From NCBI GenBank assembly GCA_005239945.1, contig SBAY01000292.1, forward strand, positions 1 to 8,129: a stretch of 8,129 nt of DNA, given 5' to 3'. Of the stretch, positions 1-6,480 are shown one piece after another. The notes beneath the pieces are model-generated. The model was not told the origin of the DNA. It saw nothing but the letters and a program-made list of their open reading frames with translations, and did not search any database. Positions within the stretch are counted from its first letter, which is position 1. Each line of letters starts with the position of its first letter. This stretch comes from Nitrospira sp. Its GTDB lineage: Bacteria > UBA9089 > CG2-30-40-21 > SBAY01. Made by a program: the position numbers and the translations under genes.

Positions 1-72
1 AGGCATTTTTTCTTCCCTCCCGATAAATATATCGGCAGAGAAGAGATAATCTTAAGCAAAATCAATGCTTGA
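1..72 (+). CDS. Possible C-terminal tail of an upstream protein (partial)
   Basis: The first frame is open from base 1 to a TGA at 70-72 and reads as 23 residues (beginning RHFFFPPDKY, ending SKINA). The other two forward frames hit stops earlier, by 30 and 48 bases. The composition is protein-like, but the piece is too short to assign to any family, and an open stretch of this length can occur by chance. A 5-bp hairpin (21-25 with 30-34) lies inside it and I give it no meaning. If real, this gene ends 169 bases before the flippase start and belongs to the same strand. Confidence 0.3.
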   Translation, partial: RHFFFPPDKYIGREEIILSKINA

Positions 73-122
73 GAGAAAAACGCAAAAGTTCAGTTATTAT
101 CATAAGTAGTGGAAAAAGGGAT

Positions 123-223
123 GAATAATTAAAAATTAAAAGTTAAAAATTAAAAATTGAAATTCTACCTTCTTCATTTTTAATTTTTAATTTTTAATTT
201 TTAACTTTTAACTTTTAATTTTC
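123..223. repeat. Palindromic array of 7-bp AT units upstream of the flippase
   Basis: The left arm holds five consecutive 7-bp units of the form AATTAAA (127-161, with single-base variants AGTTAAA and AATTGAA). After a short spacer, the right arm holds six units of the complementary type TTTTTAA or CTTTTAA (177-218). The two arms are reverse complements with a few mismatches, so the transcript or single strand could fold into a long AT hairpin. It contains no coding frame. The hairpin is nearly GC-free, so it is unlikely to be a standard rho-independent terminator. It ends 18 bases before the flippase start codon. Confidence 0.9.
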
Positions 224-241
224 AAATGGTGGTGTTAGCCT

Positions 242-1309
242 ATGACCCAGATAACTGCAAAGTCGGCCGTAGTTAAAAATATATTTTTTAGTATTCTAAC
301 CTGCGGATTGAGATTCCTGTCCTCTACCTTGCTCTTTATATGCATGGCCAGGATTTTGGGGGTTGAAGAGTTCGGAAAATTTACATACGCTTTATCTTTT
401 ATAGGCATATTTCTTGTTTTTGTGGATTATGGATTTAGTATGCTTATCATGAAAGAGGTTGCCGTATTCGCTAAGAATGCCTTAGGGATTTCGAGTGATA
501 TTTTAACCAGCAAGATTATTCTTTCAATCCTCTTAATCATTGTTTTGTGTATAGTTTTGAAGGTAGTGAACCATCCTACTGAAATTAAGATTGTCATCTT
601 TGTATTATGGTTTGCGGTTATTATTTATTCCTTTGGACAGTATTTTAATGGTATCTTCAGGGGATTGAATCAATTTCAGTATGAAACTTATTCAACTACA
701 TTGTTTAATGGCATCCAGTTTTTCTTGATACTTACCCTTCTTTTGTTGAATTTTAAAATTATTGCTGTGGCTTTTGCCTATCTGATTTCAAGGATTATTT
801 ACTTTGCGGTCAGTCTCTATTTCGTACATAAAAAGTTTGGCAGGCTTTCCTGGAAATTTGATTTCTTGAAAGGGATAAAGCTAATAAAAGATTCTTTTCC
901 ATTTGGTATCCAGACGATATTAATTACATTCTATATTCAACTTGATACGGTTTTACTGTCTTATTTTAAAGGCAATGTTGAGGTAGGATATTATCAGGCA
1001 GGAATGCGAATAGTAATGGCTACGATGGTTATTTATGATGTTATCGCCTCTTCTTATTTTCCTGTAATCTCTAAGAAAATAAAAATAGACCAGGAAGGGT
1101 TTAAAAAAGATGGCCTGGCATTAAATAAATATATGTTTCTTGTCGGAGGGGCGATGGCTGCCTTTTTTTTTCTTGTTTGCGGATATAGTTATCAGGTTAG
1201 TCTATGGAAAGCAATATATACCTTCGATATTTATCATGCAGTTACTGGCCGGGGTAATATTTTTAAGATTTGTCGGAGCGGCTTATGCGGATATTCTTAC
1301 TGCGGCTGA
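242..1309 (+). CDS. wzx: Wzx-type polysaccharide flippase, N-terminal part (frameshifted)
   Basis: This is the N-terminal two-thirds of an inner-membrane flippase of the polysaccharide synthesis/MATE-like group, which moves lipid-linked oligosaccharide units across the membrane. The opening (residues 8-35) is a short polar N-terminus followed by a first hydrophobic helix, then the family-typical stretch ending in LGVEEFGKFTYALSF. Many further hydrophobic segments follow, separated by short charged loops. The ATG at 242 has a GGTGGTG six bases upstream. Native sequence runs to about residue 310. After that the frame is lost in a run of nine T (1163-1171), and the last 44 or so residues, rich in Gly, Cys and Tyr, are out-of-frame translation. 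With eight T the frame would join the next fragment and give a 482-residue protein, a normal Wzx length. As written it lacks its last helices and is probably inactive. Confidence 0.88.
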   Translation: MTQITAKSAVVKNIFFSILTCGLRFLSSTLLFICMARILGVEEFGKFTYALSFIGIFLVFVDYGFSMLIMKEVAVFAKNALGISSDILTSKIILSILLIIVLCIVLKVVNHPTEIKIVIFVLWFAVIIYSFGQYFNGIFRGLNQFQYETYSTTLFNGIQFFLILTLLLLNFKIIAVAFAYLISRIIYFAVSLYFVHKKFGRLSWKFDFLKGIKLIKDSFPFGIQTILITFYIQLDTVLLSYFKGNVEVGYYQAGMRIVMATMVIYDVIASSYFPVISKKIKIDQEGFKKDGLALNKYMFLVGGAMAAFFFLVCGYSYQVSLWKAIYTFDIYHAVTGRGNIFKICRSGLCGYSYCG

Positions 1310-1691
1310 TAACCAAAAGTTAAGGGCAATCGGCATGGCGATAGCTCTTATGGTTAATGTTATTCTTAATGTTATTCTCATACCTATGTTTGGGGCTATT
1401 GGTGCCGCAATGGCAAACATAATTACTTGTAGCGTTTTAAATGCCATTTATGTATCTTTTGTCATAAAACTTACCAGGAATAGTTTTATCGATTCTTATT
1501 ATTTGAAAGGATTGATAGTTCTTGCCTTAGCTGTTGGAATATGCCTGGTTTTGAAACAAACGGTTCCCATATTTTCAATCTTTGTTTTTTTGCTTATTTC
1601 TCTGTTAATGGTGATTGTTACTCTAACTAATGAGGAAAAACAAACTTTAAGAGAGATGCTAAATAAATTAATATCAAAGGGTTGCGGATAA
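1164..1691 (+). CDS. wzx: Wzx-type polysaccharide flippase, C-terminal part (frameshifted)
   Basis: This is the continuation of the flippase in the next reading frame, 175 residues to the TAA at 1689-1691. It carries several hydrophobic helices and the motif NVILNVILIPMFGAIGAAMA, typical of the C-terminal half of Wzx proteins, and it ends in a charged cytoplasmic tail (NEEKQTLREMLNKLISKG). The open frame extends back to a TTG at 1140, but that codon has no ribosome site and its first residues merely shadow the upstream frame, so I do not regard it as a start. The join reads naturally as AAFFFLFADIVIRLVYGKQY if one T is removed. This part would be made only if ribosome or polymerase slippage occurs on the T run, or if the extra T is a sequence error. 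Confidence 0.85.
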   Translation, partial: FFFLFADIVIRLVYGKQYIPSIFIMQLLAGVIFLRFVGAAYADILTAADNQKLRAIGMAIALMVNVILNVILIPMFGAIGAAMANIITCSVLNAIYVSFVIKLTRNSFIDSYYLKGLIVLALAVGICLVLKQTVPIFSIFVFLLISLLMVIVTLTNEEKQTLREMLNKLISKGCG

Positions 1692-1692
1692 G

Positions 1693-1790
1693 AAGGAGCA
1701 AGGAGCGAGATTCAAGGTTCAGGGTGCAAGGTTCAAGGTTCAAGGTGCAAGGTGAATGATGAATAGGAAAGACCTTGTTCCTTGCTCCTT
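1693..1790. repeat. Palindrome containing a 7-bp TTCAAGG tandem array
   Basis: Six consecutive 7-bp units (TTCAAGG, TTCAGGG, TGCAAGG, TTCAAGG, TTCAAGG, TGCAAGG) fill 1711-1752. They are enclosed by inverted arms: AAGGAGCAAGGAGCGAG at 1693-1709 and CTTGTTCCTTGCTCCTT at 1774-1790, which pair with a few mismatches. The structure starts one base after the flippase stop codon and finishes 31 bases before the next start codon. It has no T run after the stem, so a classical terminator is not indicated. It has no protein-like frame. Confidence 0.88.
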
Positions 1791-1821
1791 TAGCGAATCC
1801 AAGATACGAGGTAGATAAAAC

Positions 1822-2406
1822 ATGAAGACTATTTCCCCAAAAGGCATGCCTAAAATCGCTATTATTATACCTACCTTAAAATGTGGTGGTGCTCAAAAGG
1901 TAATTATAACCATAGGCAATAAACTCATTGAGAAAGGATTAAAGGTGGATATAATTCTCTATAAGAGAATAATTACCTGTCCTGTCCCCTTTAAGGGAAA
2001 TATCATCTCCATTTTTAACAATGATGTCAGATTGAGGAACCATCCATTTTTTTTAACGAAAAGGCTTATAAACATTCTCAAGGAATACGACACGGTTGTT
2101 GGTGGATTAGGGTTAGATAGTTCCTTTCTGGCAATGATATGGGGCAGACTTTCAAATAAAAAAACAGTAAGCCTGGCGCACATCCATATAAGCGAATCCA
2201 TAAATGTTGTCATTAGAAATTTAAAAGGTTTAAAGGGTTTGCTCTATAAAATCTGGACGATTGTTCTTTATAGAGTTATATCTAAATTTGTCTTTCAATT
2301 TGTATCGATACCTTTTGGCCGGTTATCTGGGGAGAGTTGGGAATATCTGGATTTATTGCATTTTCACTCATCTGGTTTTCTCTTTTTAGAGGGTTACGAA
2401 ATATAG
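1822..2406 (+). pseudogene. GT4 glycosyltransferase, N-terminal half only, with foreign out-of-frame tail
   Basis: This has the N-terminal donor-independent Rossmann half of a GT4 glycosyltransferase. Residues 10-45 contain the first beta strand and glycine loop (KIAIIIPTLKCGGAQKV) followed by the helix and second strand (KGLKVDIILYK). Around residues 115-125 is SLAHIHISE, the usual strand and histidine region of the acceptor domain. Homology-like sequence ends near residue 155 (LYRVISK). The nucleotide-sugar-binding C-terminal half (the EX7E region) is absent. From about residue 168 the frame reads through the end of a different gene in the wrong phase and stops at 2406. It starts at the ATG at 1822 with GAGGT nine bases upstream; a second in-frame ATG at 1846 is possible. 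The product cannot bind a sugar nucleotide, so I call it a pseudogene made by a deletion or by a wrong assembly join. Confidence 0.8.
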
Positions 2407-2594
2407 CTAACCGATTTAAAACAATGGGGGATATTCAGATGTATGACCTGGGCAGAATATTGGCAAATTATGCCTTTGCTCTGGTCATTATGTGTCTTGG
2501 TACGGGGATGAATTGTGCCTTTGTGCTCTGGACATACTTTGGCCTTGTCGGTATTTATTTTTCACTATACAATAAAGTTCAATTGCATCAGTAA
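2319..2594 (+). pseudogene. C-terminal remnant of an O-antigen ligase/polymerase (Wzy/WaaL-like)
   Basis: In the third frame the sequence becomes protein-like at about 2322 (VIWGELGISGF) and runs to a TAA at 2592-2594. It has a hydrophobic helix right after the WGELGI motif, a basic connecting segment (FRGLRNIANRFK), then a second long hydrophobic stretch (ANYAFALVIMCLGTGMNCAF) and a final aromatic helix. This order matches the end of O-antigen ligase/polymerase membrane proteins, where a conserved HN..Y...WGE-type segment precedes the last helices. The bulk of the protein, normally 400 residues or so, is missing. A TTG at 2337 is the first possible start codon, but it lies inside the conserved motif and is not a genuine start. 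The fragment follows the truncated glycosyltransferase directly, out of phase with it. Confidence 0.68.
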
Positions 2595-2663
2595 TCGGAT
2601 TTAGCGGATAAAACGGATAAATAAAAGATTAAAAATCCGATAAATCCGCTTAATCCGATTACT
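2590..2663. repeat. Palindrome of 9-bp CGGAT units overlapping a stop codon
   Basis: The left side has three 9-bp units starting CGGAT (2596-2604, 2605-2613, 2614-2622). The right side has three inverted units starting ATCCG (2635-2643, 2644-2652, 2653-2661). The outer arms 2590-2609 and 2644-2663 match over 19 of 20 bases as reverse complements, and an inner CGGAT/ATCCG pair (2614-2618 with 2635-2639) extends the stem. The stop codon of the ligase remnant (2592-2594) lies inside the left arm. It resembles the 7-bp palindromes elsewhere in the window in design but not in sequence or period. Confidence 0.9.
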
Positions 2664-2690
2664 AAATTAAAAAACTTCAGAAAGAAAAAT

Positions 2691-4031
2691 ATGCATAAAT
2701 TATTTTTGATTTCAATGATGGTATTTTTATTGTTCCCGATAGAATGCATAGCTAAGATGAAACTACCGGAGGGTTATTTGATTTTAGTTGTAGTTGAAAC
2801 TTACGGGGAAAGCAAGTTCGGTGCTATAAGCACTGGCCAGGAGGCTGAAAAAATCTTTTCAAGGATTAAATATAAAAATTGCGGTGTTGCCTTTATATCG
2901 TTATATTATAATGAAAATGACCTGAACGCACATTATTATATAGCCAGGGTAGCCCAGGAACATGGCATCCATTTATGGATATCTTCTTTTTCGATTCTTG
3001 ACAAAATAGAGGCATTCGGTAAGATAAAACCAGAATACCAGGCATATATTATGCAAAGAGACGGCCGGATTATTCCTGCCACACTTAAGGATAATAGACC
3101 TCTTTTCGATGTTTTGAATGAAGATGCCCTAACCTGGTTTCTCCATGAATATAAAACAAGGTTTTTAAAAAGGTTTAAAGGGGTATTGAATGGTTATTTC
3201 TTTGATGAAGATGTCTTGACTTATTTTGGTGAGTGGAAAAACGAAAAAAGATATGATTATTGGAACAATCCTACATATAGCCCGACTGTTTTAAAAAAAT
3301 GGCAAGAATATACTATGAAACATAATGTTCGACATAATGGTAAATTAATTGATAAATTCCCTGTTCATGACCCCAATATGGTCTCTGAGTTAACGGAATA
3401 TTGTCCTGGTTATAATGTGCCTGCTCAAATTATGCCAGGGCAGAAATTCGTAGATTTACCCAAGGCCGAAGGTGTCTGGAAACATTGGTTTGATTTTATA
3501 TGCGAACTTTTTACAAATAATTGGATTGGGCGGATTGCCGAGGTAGTCAATGAAGTCAACAAAGATAATCCACAGTGGTATGGGACTGCTTATATTGGAC
3601 TACACCATTGGACCCTGCCCTATGAAAAAATAATAGATAAAGAATTTACGGTTCCTTCTATCCATTGGTGGGGTGCCTGGGGAAGACAAAGGGGTATAGA
3701 TATCGAATTATTGGCTCAACATCCTGAAATCGATTATATCGTTTGTGAAACCTATCCTCCCATAGAGGCAAATCTTGACTATTTTATCAGAGAGTATAAA
3801 AGACTGGTGAATTCGGATATGAAATTTGGTTTGATGTTACATCGGGATGATAACTGGCAATTAAATCTGGAGGAAGAAAAAAGGCGATGGGAAATGATTA
3901 AAAAGTATAGACCGCGTTTACTGGTGCAATTTCCACTAAAAAGTATTTTCGAAGAAAATAGATATTACTCGGAAGAAGGTGAAAAATACTTTTTACAAGA
4001 GTTAAACAATTATCGAAAAAGTATTAGGTAA
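2691..4031 (+). CDS. Secreted TIM-barrel glycoside hydrolase-like protein
   Basis: The protein has 446 residues and opens with a signal peptide: Met-His-Lys, a hydrophobic core (LFLISMMVFLLFPI), then likely cleavage after CIA (residue 21). No good lipobox is present. The mature part alternates strand-like and helix-like segments in the manner of a (beta/alpha)8 barrel. Candidate acid residues sit where clan GH-A enzymes carry theirs: a strand end with FFDED (residues 171-174, acid/base candidate) and a later strand YIVCETYPP with Glu353 (nucleophile candidate). The segment after the first (YSPTVLKKWQEYT) resembles the GH42-type stretch where a helix follows the acid/base strand. Many Trp and Tyr residues fit carbohydrate binding. 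I infer an exported enzyme that trims or degrades polysaccharide, as hydrolases in exopolysaccharide loci often do, but family and substrate are unknown. The gene appears intact; only a weak AGAAAG precedes the ATG at 2691. Confidence 0.7.
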   Translation: MHKLFLISMMVFLLFPIECIAKMKLPEGYLILVVVETYGESKFGAISTGQEAEKIFSRIKYKNCGVAFISLYYNENDLNAHYYIARVAQEHGIHLWISSFSILDKIEAFGKIKPEYQAYIMQRDGRIIPATLKDNRPLFDVLNEDALTWFLHEYKTRFLKRFKGVLNGYFFDEDVLTYFGEWKNEKRYDYWNNPTYSPTVLKKWQEYTMKHNVRHNGKLIDKFPVHDPNMVSELTEYCPGYNVPAQIMPGQKFVDLPKAEGVWKHWFDFICELFTNNWIGRIAEVVNEVNKDNPQWYGTAYIGLHHWTLPYEKIIDKEFTVPSIHWWGAWGRQRGIDIELLAQHPEIDYIVCETYPPIEANLDYFIREYKRLVNSDMKFGLMLHRDDNWQLNLEEEKRRWEMIKKYRPRLLVQFPLKSIFEENRYYSEEGEKYFLQELNNYRKSIR

Positions 4032-4077
4032 TGATAAAAGGCTAAAGCCTAAAATCCAGTTATCAGGAGTATTTTCT

Positions 4078-4464
4078 ATGAATGTCCAACAAGGCAAAGG
4101 TAAGGTAGCGGTTATTACGAATATACCTGCTCCTTACCGAATAGCATTATTTAAAAGACTTAGTGAAACAGAAAATTTCAAGTTCAAATTCTTCTTTTGT
4201 GCCTCATCTGAGATAAATCGAAGATGGAAGGCAGGAGAATATTCATTTGATTTTGAAGTCTTATCTGGATTTTCACCTACTTTGTCTAAGGAAGATGGCG
4301 ATGTGTTACCATTACATATCAATCCATCAATCTTATATAAATTAAGAGGTTTTGACCTAATTATCTGTGCTGTGCCGGGTATAATTATCCAACAGCCCTT
4401 TTATCATTATGTTATTCCTTATTCTTTAAAGTTCTCTTACTCCTCTGGACGGAACAGACATTAG
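4078..4464 (+). CDS. GT4 glycosyltransferase, N-terminal part (frameshifted)
   Basis: This is the acceptor-side half of a GT4 glycosyltransferase. It begins KVAVITNIPAPYRIALFKRL (residues 9-28), the usual first strand of the family that carries the NIPAPYR sequence, and continues with a plausible fold to FDLIICA near residue 98. The ATG at 4078 follows an AGGAG at 4065-4069 with eight bases between. At 4366-4375 the pentamer TGTGC occurs twice in tandem, and the frame is lost there. The last 30 or so residues, up to the stop at 4464, are out of frame. Dropping one pentamer gives FDLIICAGYNYPTALL, which fits the family, and a full protein of 393 residues, the normal size. Confidence 0.85.
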   Translation: MNVQQGKGKVAVITNIPAPYRIALFKRLSETENFKFKFFFCASSEINRRWKAGEYSFDFEVLSGFSPTLSKEDGDVLPLHINPSILYKLRGFDLIICAVPGIIIQQPFYHYVIPYSLKFSYSSGRNRH

Positions 4465-5264
4465 CCACTGAAGCCGCGCACTCCTTTTTATTCCATACTC
4501 TCAGGAATATGGCTAAGATGTTCATGCTCAAAGGTGCCAGGGGGTTTATTGCCGCAGGCACGCAAACAAAAGAGTTTCTAATAAAGCATGGAGTAAATAA
4601 AGAAAATATCTTTCTATCCCCAGATACGGTAGATACAGAATTTCTTTTACATGATTCCATTAAACTTGAAAAAGAAAAAGAGATGCTTAAAAAAAGATTA
4701 AATCTCAATTTCGAAAAACTTATCGTCTATGTTGGTCAATTAATCAAAAGAAAAGGAATAATACATTTGCTTCAAGCCTATCAACGCATTTTCTCGGACT
4801 TTAATTCCATTGGACTTTTAATCATAGGAGAAGGGGTTCAAGAGGAAGAATTGAAAAGATATTGCCATGACCATCATCTTCAAAATGTATTCTTCTTGGG
4901 GTATAAATCCAGGGAGACACTAATTCAATACATGGTTATCTCAAATCTGCTTGTCCTGCCAACATTAGCTGATGTTTGGGGTTTAGTCATAAATGAAGCC
5001 ATGGCTTGTGGTTTGCCTATTGTTACGACTAAACAAGCCGGTGCCTCAACTGACTTAGTTTATGATGATAAGAATGGATATGTAGTCGATGCTGGAGATA
5101 TTGATGGATTAACTATCGCCATTAAACAGATATTACAAAACCCTGAAAAAGAGCAGCAGATGAAAATTGCCTCGAGAGAAATAATTAAGAATTGGGGAAT
5201 AAATGAGGCAGTAGAAGGGTTTTTAGAGGCAATACGATACACACTATATGGAGGAAATAGATGA
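4374..5264 (+). CDS. GT4 glycosyltransferase, C-terminal part (frameshifted)
   Basis: This frame continues the preceding gene, reading GYNYPTALLSLCYSLFFKV and then LLLLWTEQTLATEA at the domain hinge. The first ATG in the frame is at 4509, but homology clearly starts upstream of it, so that codon is not the true start. The nucleotide-sugar domain follows: LIVYVGQLIKRKGI, then LLIIGEG, then ADVWGLVINEAMACGLPIV, in which Asp (codon 4971) and Glu (codon 4995) hold the EX7E spacing, the first acid being Asp instead of Glu. It ends with the usual long helices and a TGA at 5262-5264. It overlaps the radical SAM start by ATGA, so the two were translated together. Without repair of the frameshift this half would be translated only by reinitiation. 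Confidence 0.87.
   Translation, partial: AGYNYPTALLSLCYSLFFKVLLLLWTEQTLATEAAHSFLFHTLRNMAKMFMLKGARGFIAAGTQTKEFLIKHGVNKENIFLSPDTVDTEFLLHDSIKLEKEKEMLKKRLNLNFEKLIVYVGQLIKRKGIIHLLQAYQRIFSDFNSIGLLIIGEGVQEEELKRYCHDHHLQNVFFLGYKSRETLIQYMVISNLLVLPTLADVWGLVINEAMACGLPIVTTKQAGASTDLVYDDKNGYVVDAGDIDGLTIAIKQILQNPEKEQQMKIASREIIKNWGINEAVEGFLEAIRYTLYGGNR
5250..5254 (+). promoter_or_regulatory. Ribosome binding site of the radical SAM gene
   Basis: A GGAGG lies six bases before the ATG at 5261 and within the coding end of the glycosyltransferase. It decides for this ATG over the in-frame ATG at 5267, which would be 12 bases away. The ATGA overlap makes translational coupling likely. Confidence 0.8.
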
Positions 5265-6244
5265 CCATGGAAGCAGTATTAGCCGTTACCTATAGATGCA
5301 ATGCCAGATGTCAGATGTGTAATATCTGGCAGAGTAAGCCGCAAGAAGAATTGACTCCACAAGAGTTTGCTAATCTGCCTTCATCTTTAAAAACTATTAA
5401 TGTAAGTGGGGGCGAACCATTTCTAAGAGATGATTTGCCTGGGGTTATAAGCAGATTAAATAAGTCCTGTTATTCCCCAAGGATGGTTATATCTACCAAT
5501 GGATTATTACCTGATAGAATAAAGGATATGATGCTGGAAATAAAAGGTATAAGTAAGAAAATTGGAGTAGGTATTTCAATCGACGGAATAGGTAAAATAC
5601 ATGATGAGGTAAGGGGAATAACAGGGGCGTATGAAAAGGCTTTAAGTTCCATAGAGAATTTAAAGGGTATAGGGATTAAAGATTTAAGGATAGGATTTAC
5701 TATCTCTGATATTAATGTTGAAGATTTAAGAAATGTTTATGATTTAGCCAATAAATTAGGGGTTGAATTTACATGTAGTATCGCTCAAAACTCTGAGCAT
5801 TACTTCATGACCAATAATAATAAATTTGCAAAGATAGATGTCTTAAAAGAACATCTTGAATACATTGCTCATGAGGAATTAAAAAGAAATCAACCCAAGA
5901 GATGGTTTCGAGCATATTTTTTAAACGGGATATACCATTATGCTAAAGAAAATAGAAGGGTTTTACCTTGTGATGCTGGTAGTAACTTTTTCTTTATGTC
6001 CCCAACTGGTGATATTTATCCTTGTAATATATTAAACAAGGTCATGGGGAATATCAAAGTAAGTAACTTTCAGGATATCTGGTCATCAGAAAATGCAGAC
6101 AAAACAAGAAAGATAGTCAGCCACTGTTCTTTTAATTGCTGGATGATATGCACGGCCAGAACGGCTATAAAGAGAAATATAGTAAAGGTTGGCTATTGGC
6201 TTCTAAAGAATAAATCGAAACAGAAATTCCCCAACTTTTATTAG
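5261..6244 (+). CDS. Radical SAM/SPASM-type protein of a polysaccharide locus
   Basis: This is a 327-residue enzyme with the radical SAM motif CNARCQMC (Cys13, Cys17, Cys20) that holds the [4Fe-4S] cluster cleaving S-adenosylmethionine, followed by GGEP (residues 50-53) and further barrel strands (ISTNGLL, GISIDGI). The C-terminal region has a SPASM-like cysteine set (Cys237, 255, 289, 293, 297) with the familiar SPTGDIYPCN and FQDIWSS segments, which normally bind auxiliary clusters. The reaction is not predictable from sequence. In such loci radical SAM enzymes could modify a sugar or the lipid carrier, but that is inference. The last seven residues (QKFPNFY) and the stop are supplied by the terminal repeat of the 319-bp element inserted at 6221. 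The ancestral C-terminus probably continued GWFNDENLISE from the sequence now at 6549-6581, and a stop at 6582-6584. Confidence 0.9.
   Translation: MTMEAVLAVTYRCNARCQMCNIWQSKPQEELTPQEFANLPSSLKTINVSGGEPFLRDDLPGVISRLNKSCYSPRMVISTNGLLPDRIKDMMLEIKGISKKIGVGISIDGIGKIHDEVRGITGAYEKALSSIENLKGIGIKDLRIGFTISDINVEDLRNVYDLANKLGVEFTCSIAQNSEHYFMTNNNKFAKIDVLKEHLEYIAHEELKRNQPKRWFRAYFLNGIYHYAKENRRVLPCDAGSNFFFMSPTGDIYPCNILNKVMGNIKVSNFQDIWSSENADKTRKIVSHCSFNCWMICTARTAIKRNIVKVGYWLLKNKSKQKFPNFY
6212..6220. repeat. Left target-site duplication, AAATCGAAA
   Basis: This 9-bp sequence directly abuts the left terminal repeat of the foldback element and is repeated exactly at 6540-6548 on its other side. It is in frame as Lys-Ser-Lys in the radical SAM gene. 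Confidence 0.9.
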
Positions 6245-6280
6245 TGGTTCAAGAAGAGGTAAATTTTGCGGGGAGAGGAA

Positions 6281-6328
6281 TTAAGGGGAGAGAAACCCTT
6301 TTTGAAAAAAGTGTTTCTCTCCCCTTAA
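6281..6328. repeat. Left side hairpin of the foldback element
   Basis: The arms 6281-6296 and 6313-6328 (TTAAGGGGAGAGAAAC and its exact complement) form a 16-bp perfect stem. The bases between (CCTTTTTGAAAAAAGT) can pair further. Confidence 0.9.
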
Positions 6329-6344
6329 ACCCCTCTTTTCCCAA

Positions 6345-6427
6345 AAACTTTTTAACTACAAGGGTATGGATTTTAGTTACCCAAGAAATGGGTAACTAAA
6401 ATCCATACCCTTGTAGTTAAAAAGTTT
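6345..6427. repeat. Central 38-bp perfect inverted repeat of the foldback element
   Basis: The arms 6345-6382 and 6390-6427 are exact reverse complements over 38 bases, with a 7-base loop AAGAAAT. The inner end pairs as GTTACCC with GGGTAAC. A transcript crossing it would form an extremely stable hairpin. No T run follows, so termination is possible but not shown. Confidence 0.95.
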
Positions 6428-6442
6428 AGGGAAAGGGGAGTT

Positions 6443-6480
6443 TGAGGGGAAAACCACTTTTCAAAGGGGTTTTCCCCTCA
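6443..6480. repeat. Right side hairpin of the foldback element
   Basis: The arms 6443-6455 and 6468-6480 (TGAGGGGAAAACC and its exact complement) give a 13-bp stem. Read in reverse complement, this hairpin resembles the left side hairpin, including a CCTTT...AAAGTG core. Confidence 0.9.

Noticed and set aside
21..34. Hairpin CGATA/TATCG near the left edge
   Set aside because: It has a five-base AT-rich stem inside a possible coding tail, at chance level.
69..100. Promoter-like TTGAGA followed by TATTAT
   Set aside because: The spacing is about 20 bases, longer than a typical sigma-70 promoter, and the region is so AT-rich that such matches are expected by chance.
1140..1163. Separate gene starting at the TTG at 1140
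   Set aside because: This stretch is the flippase read in another frame; no ribosome site is present, and true homology in this frame begins only after the T run.
1711..1752. CRISPR-like array
   Set aside because: The repeats are 7 bp and directly adjacent, with no unique spacers and no cas genes nearby.
1693..1790. Rho-independent terminator after the flippase
   Set aside because: A stem can form, but it is long, imperfect and not followed by a T run; the repeat-array description fits better.
2337..2339. TTG start for an 85-residue membrane protein
   Set aside because: The conserved WGELGI motif begins upstream of this codon, so it lies inside a truncated larger gene.
4039..4050. Small hairpin AGGCTAAAGCCT between the hydrolase-like gene and the glycosyltransferase
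   Set aside because: It has only a 5-bp stem with a 2-base loop and no T run, so it is too weak to call a terminator or operator.
4412..4708. 98-codon reverse-strand open frame
   Set aside because: It lies wholly over the glycosyltransferase, has no homology-like features or ribosome site, and is explained as an antisense shadow; the same holds for the other short reverse frames.
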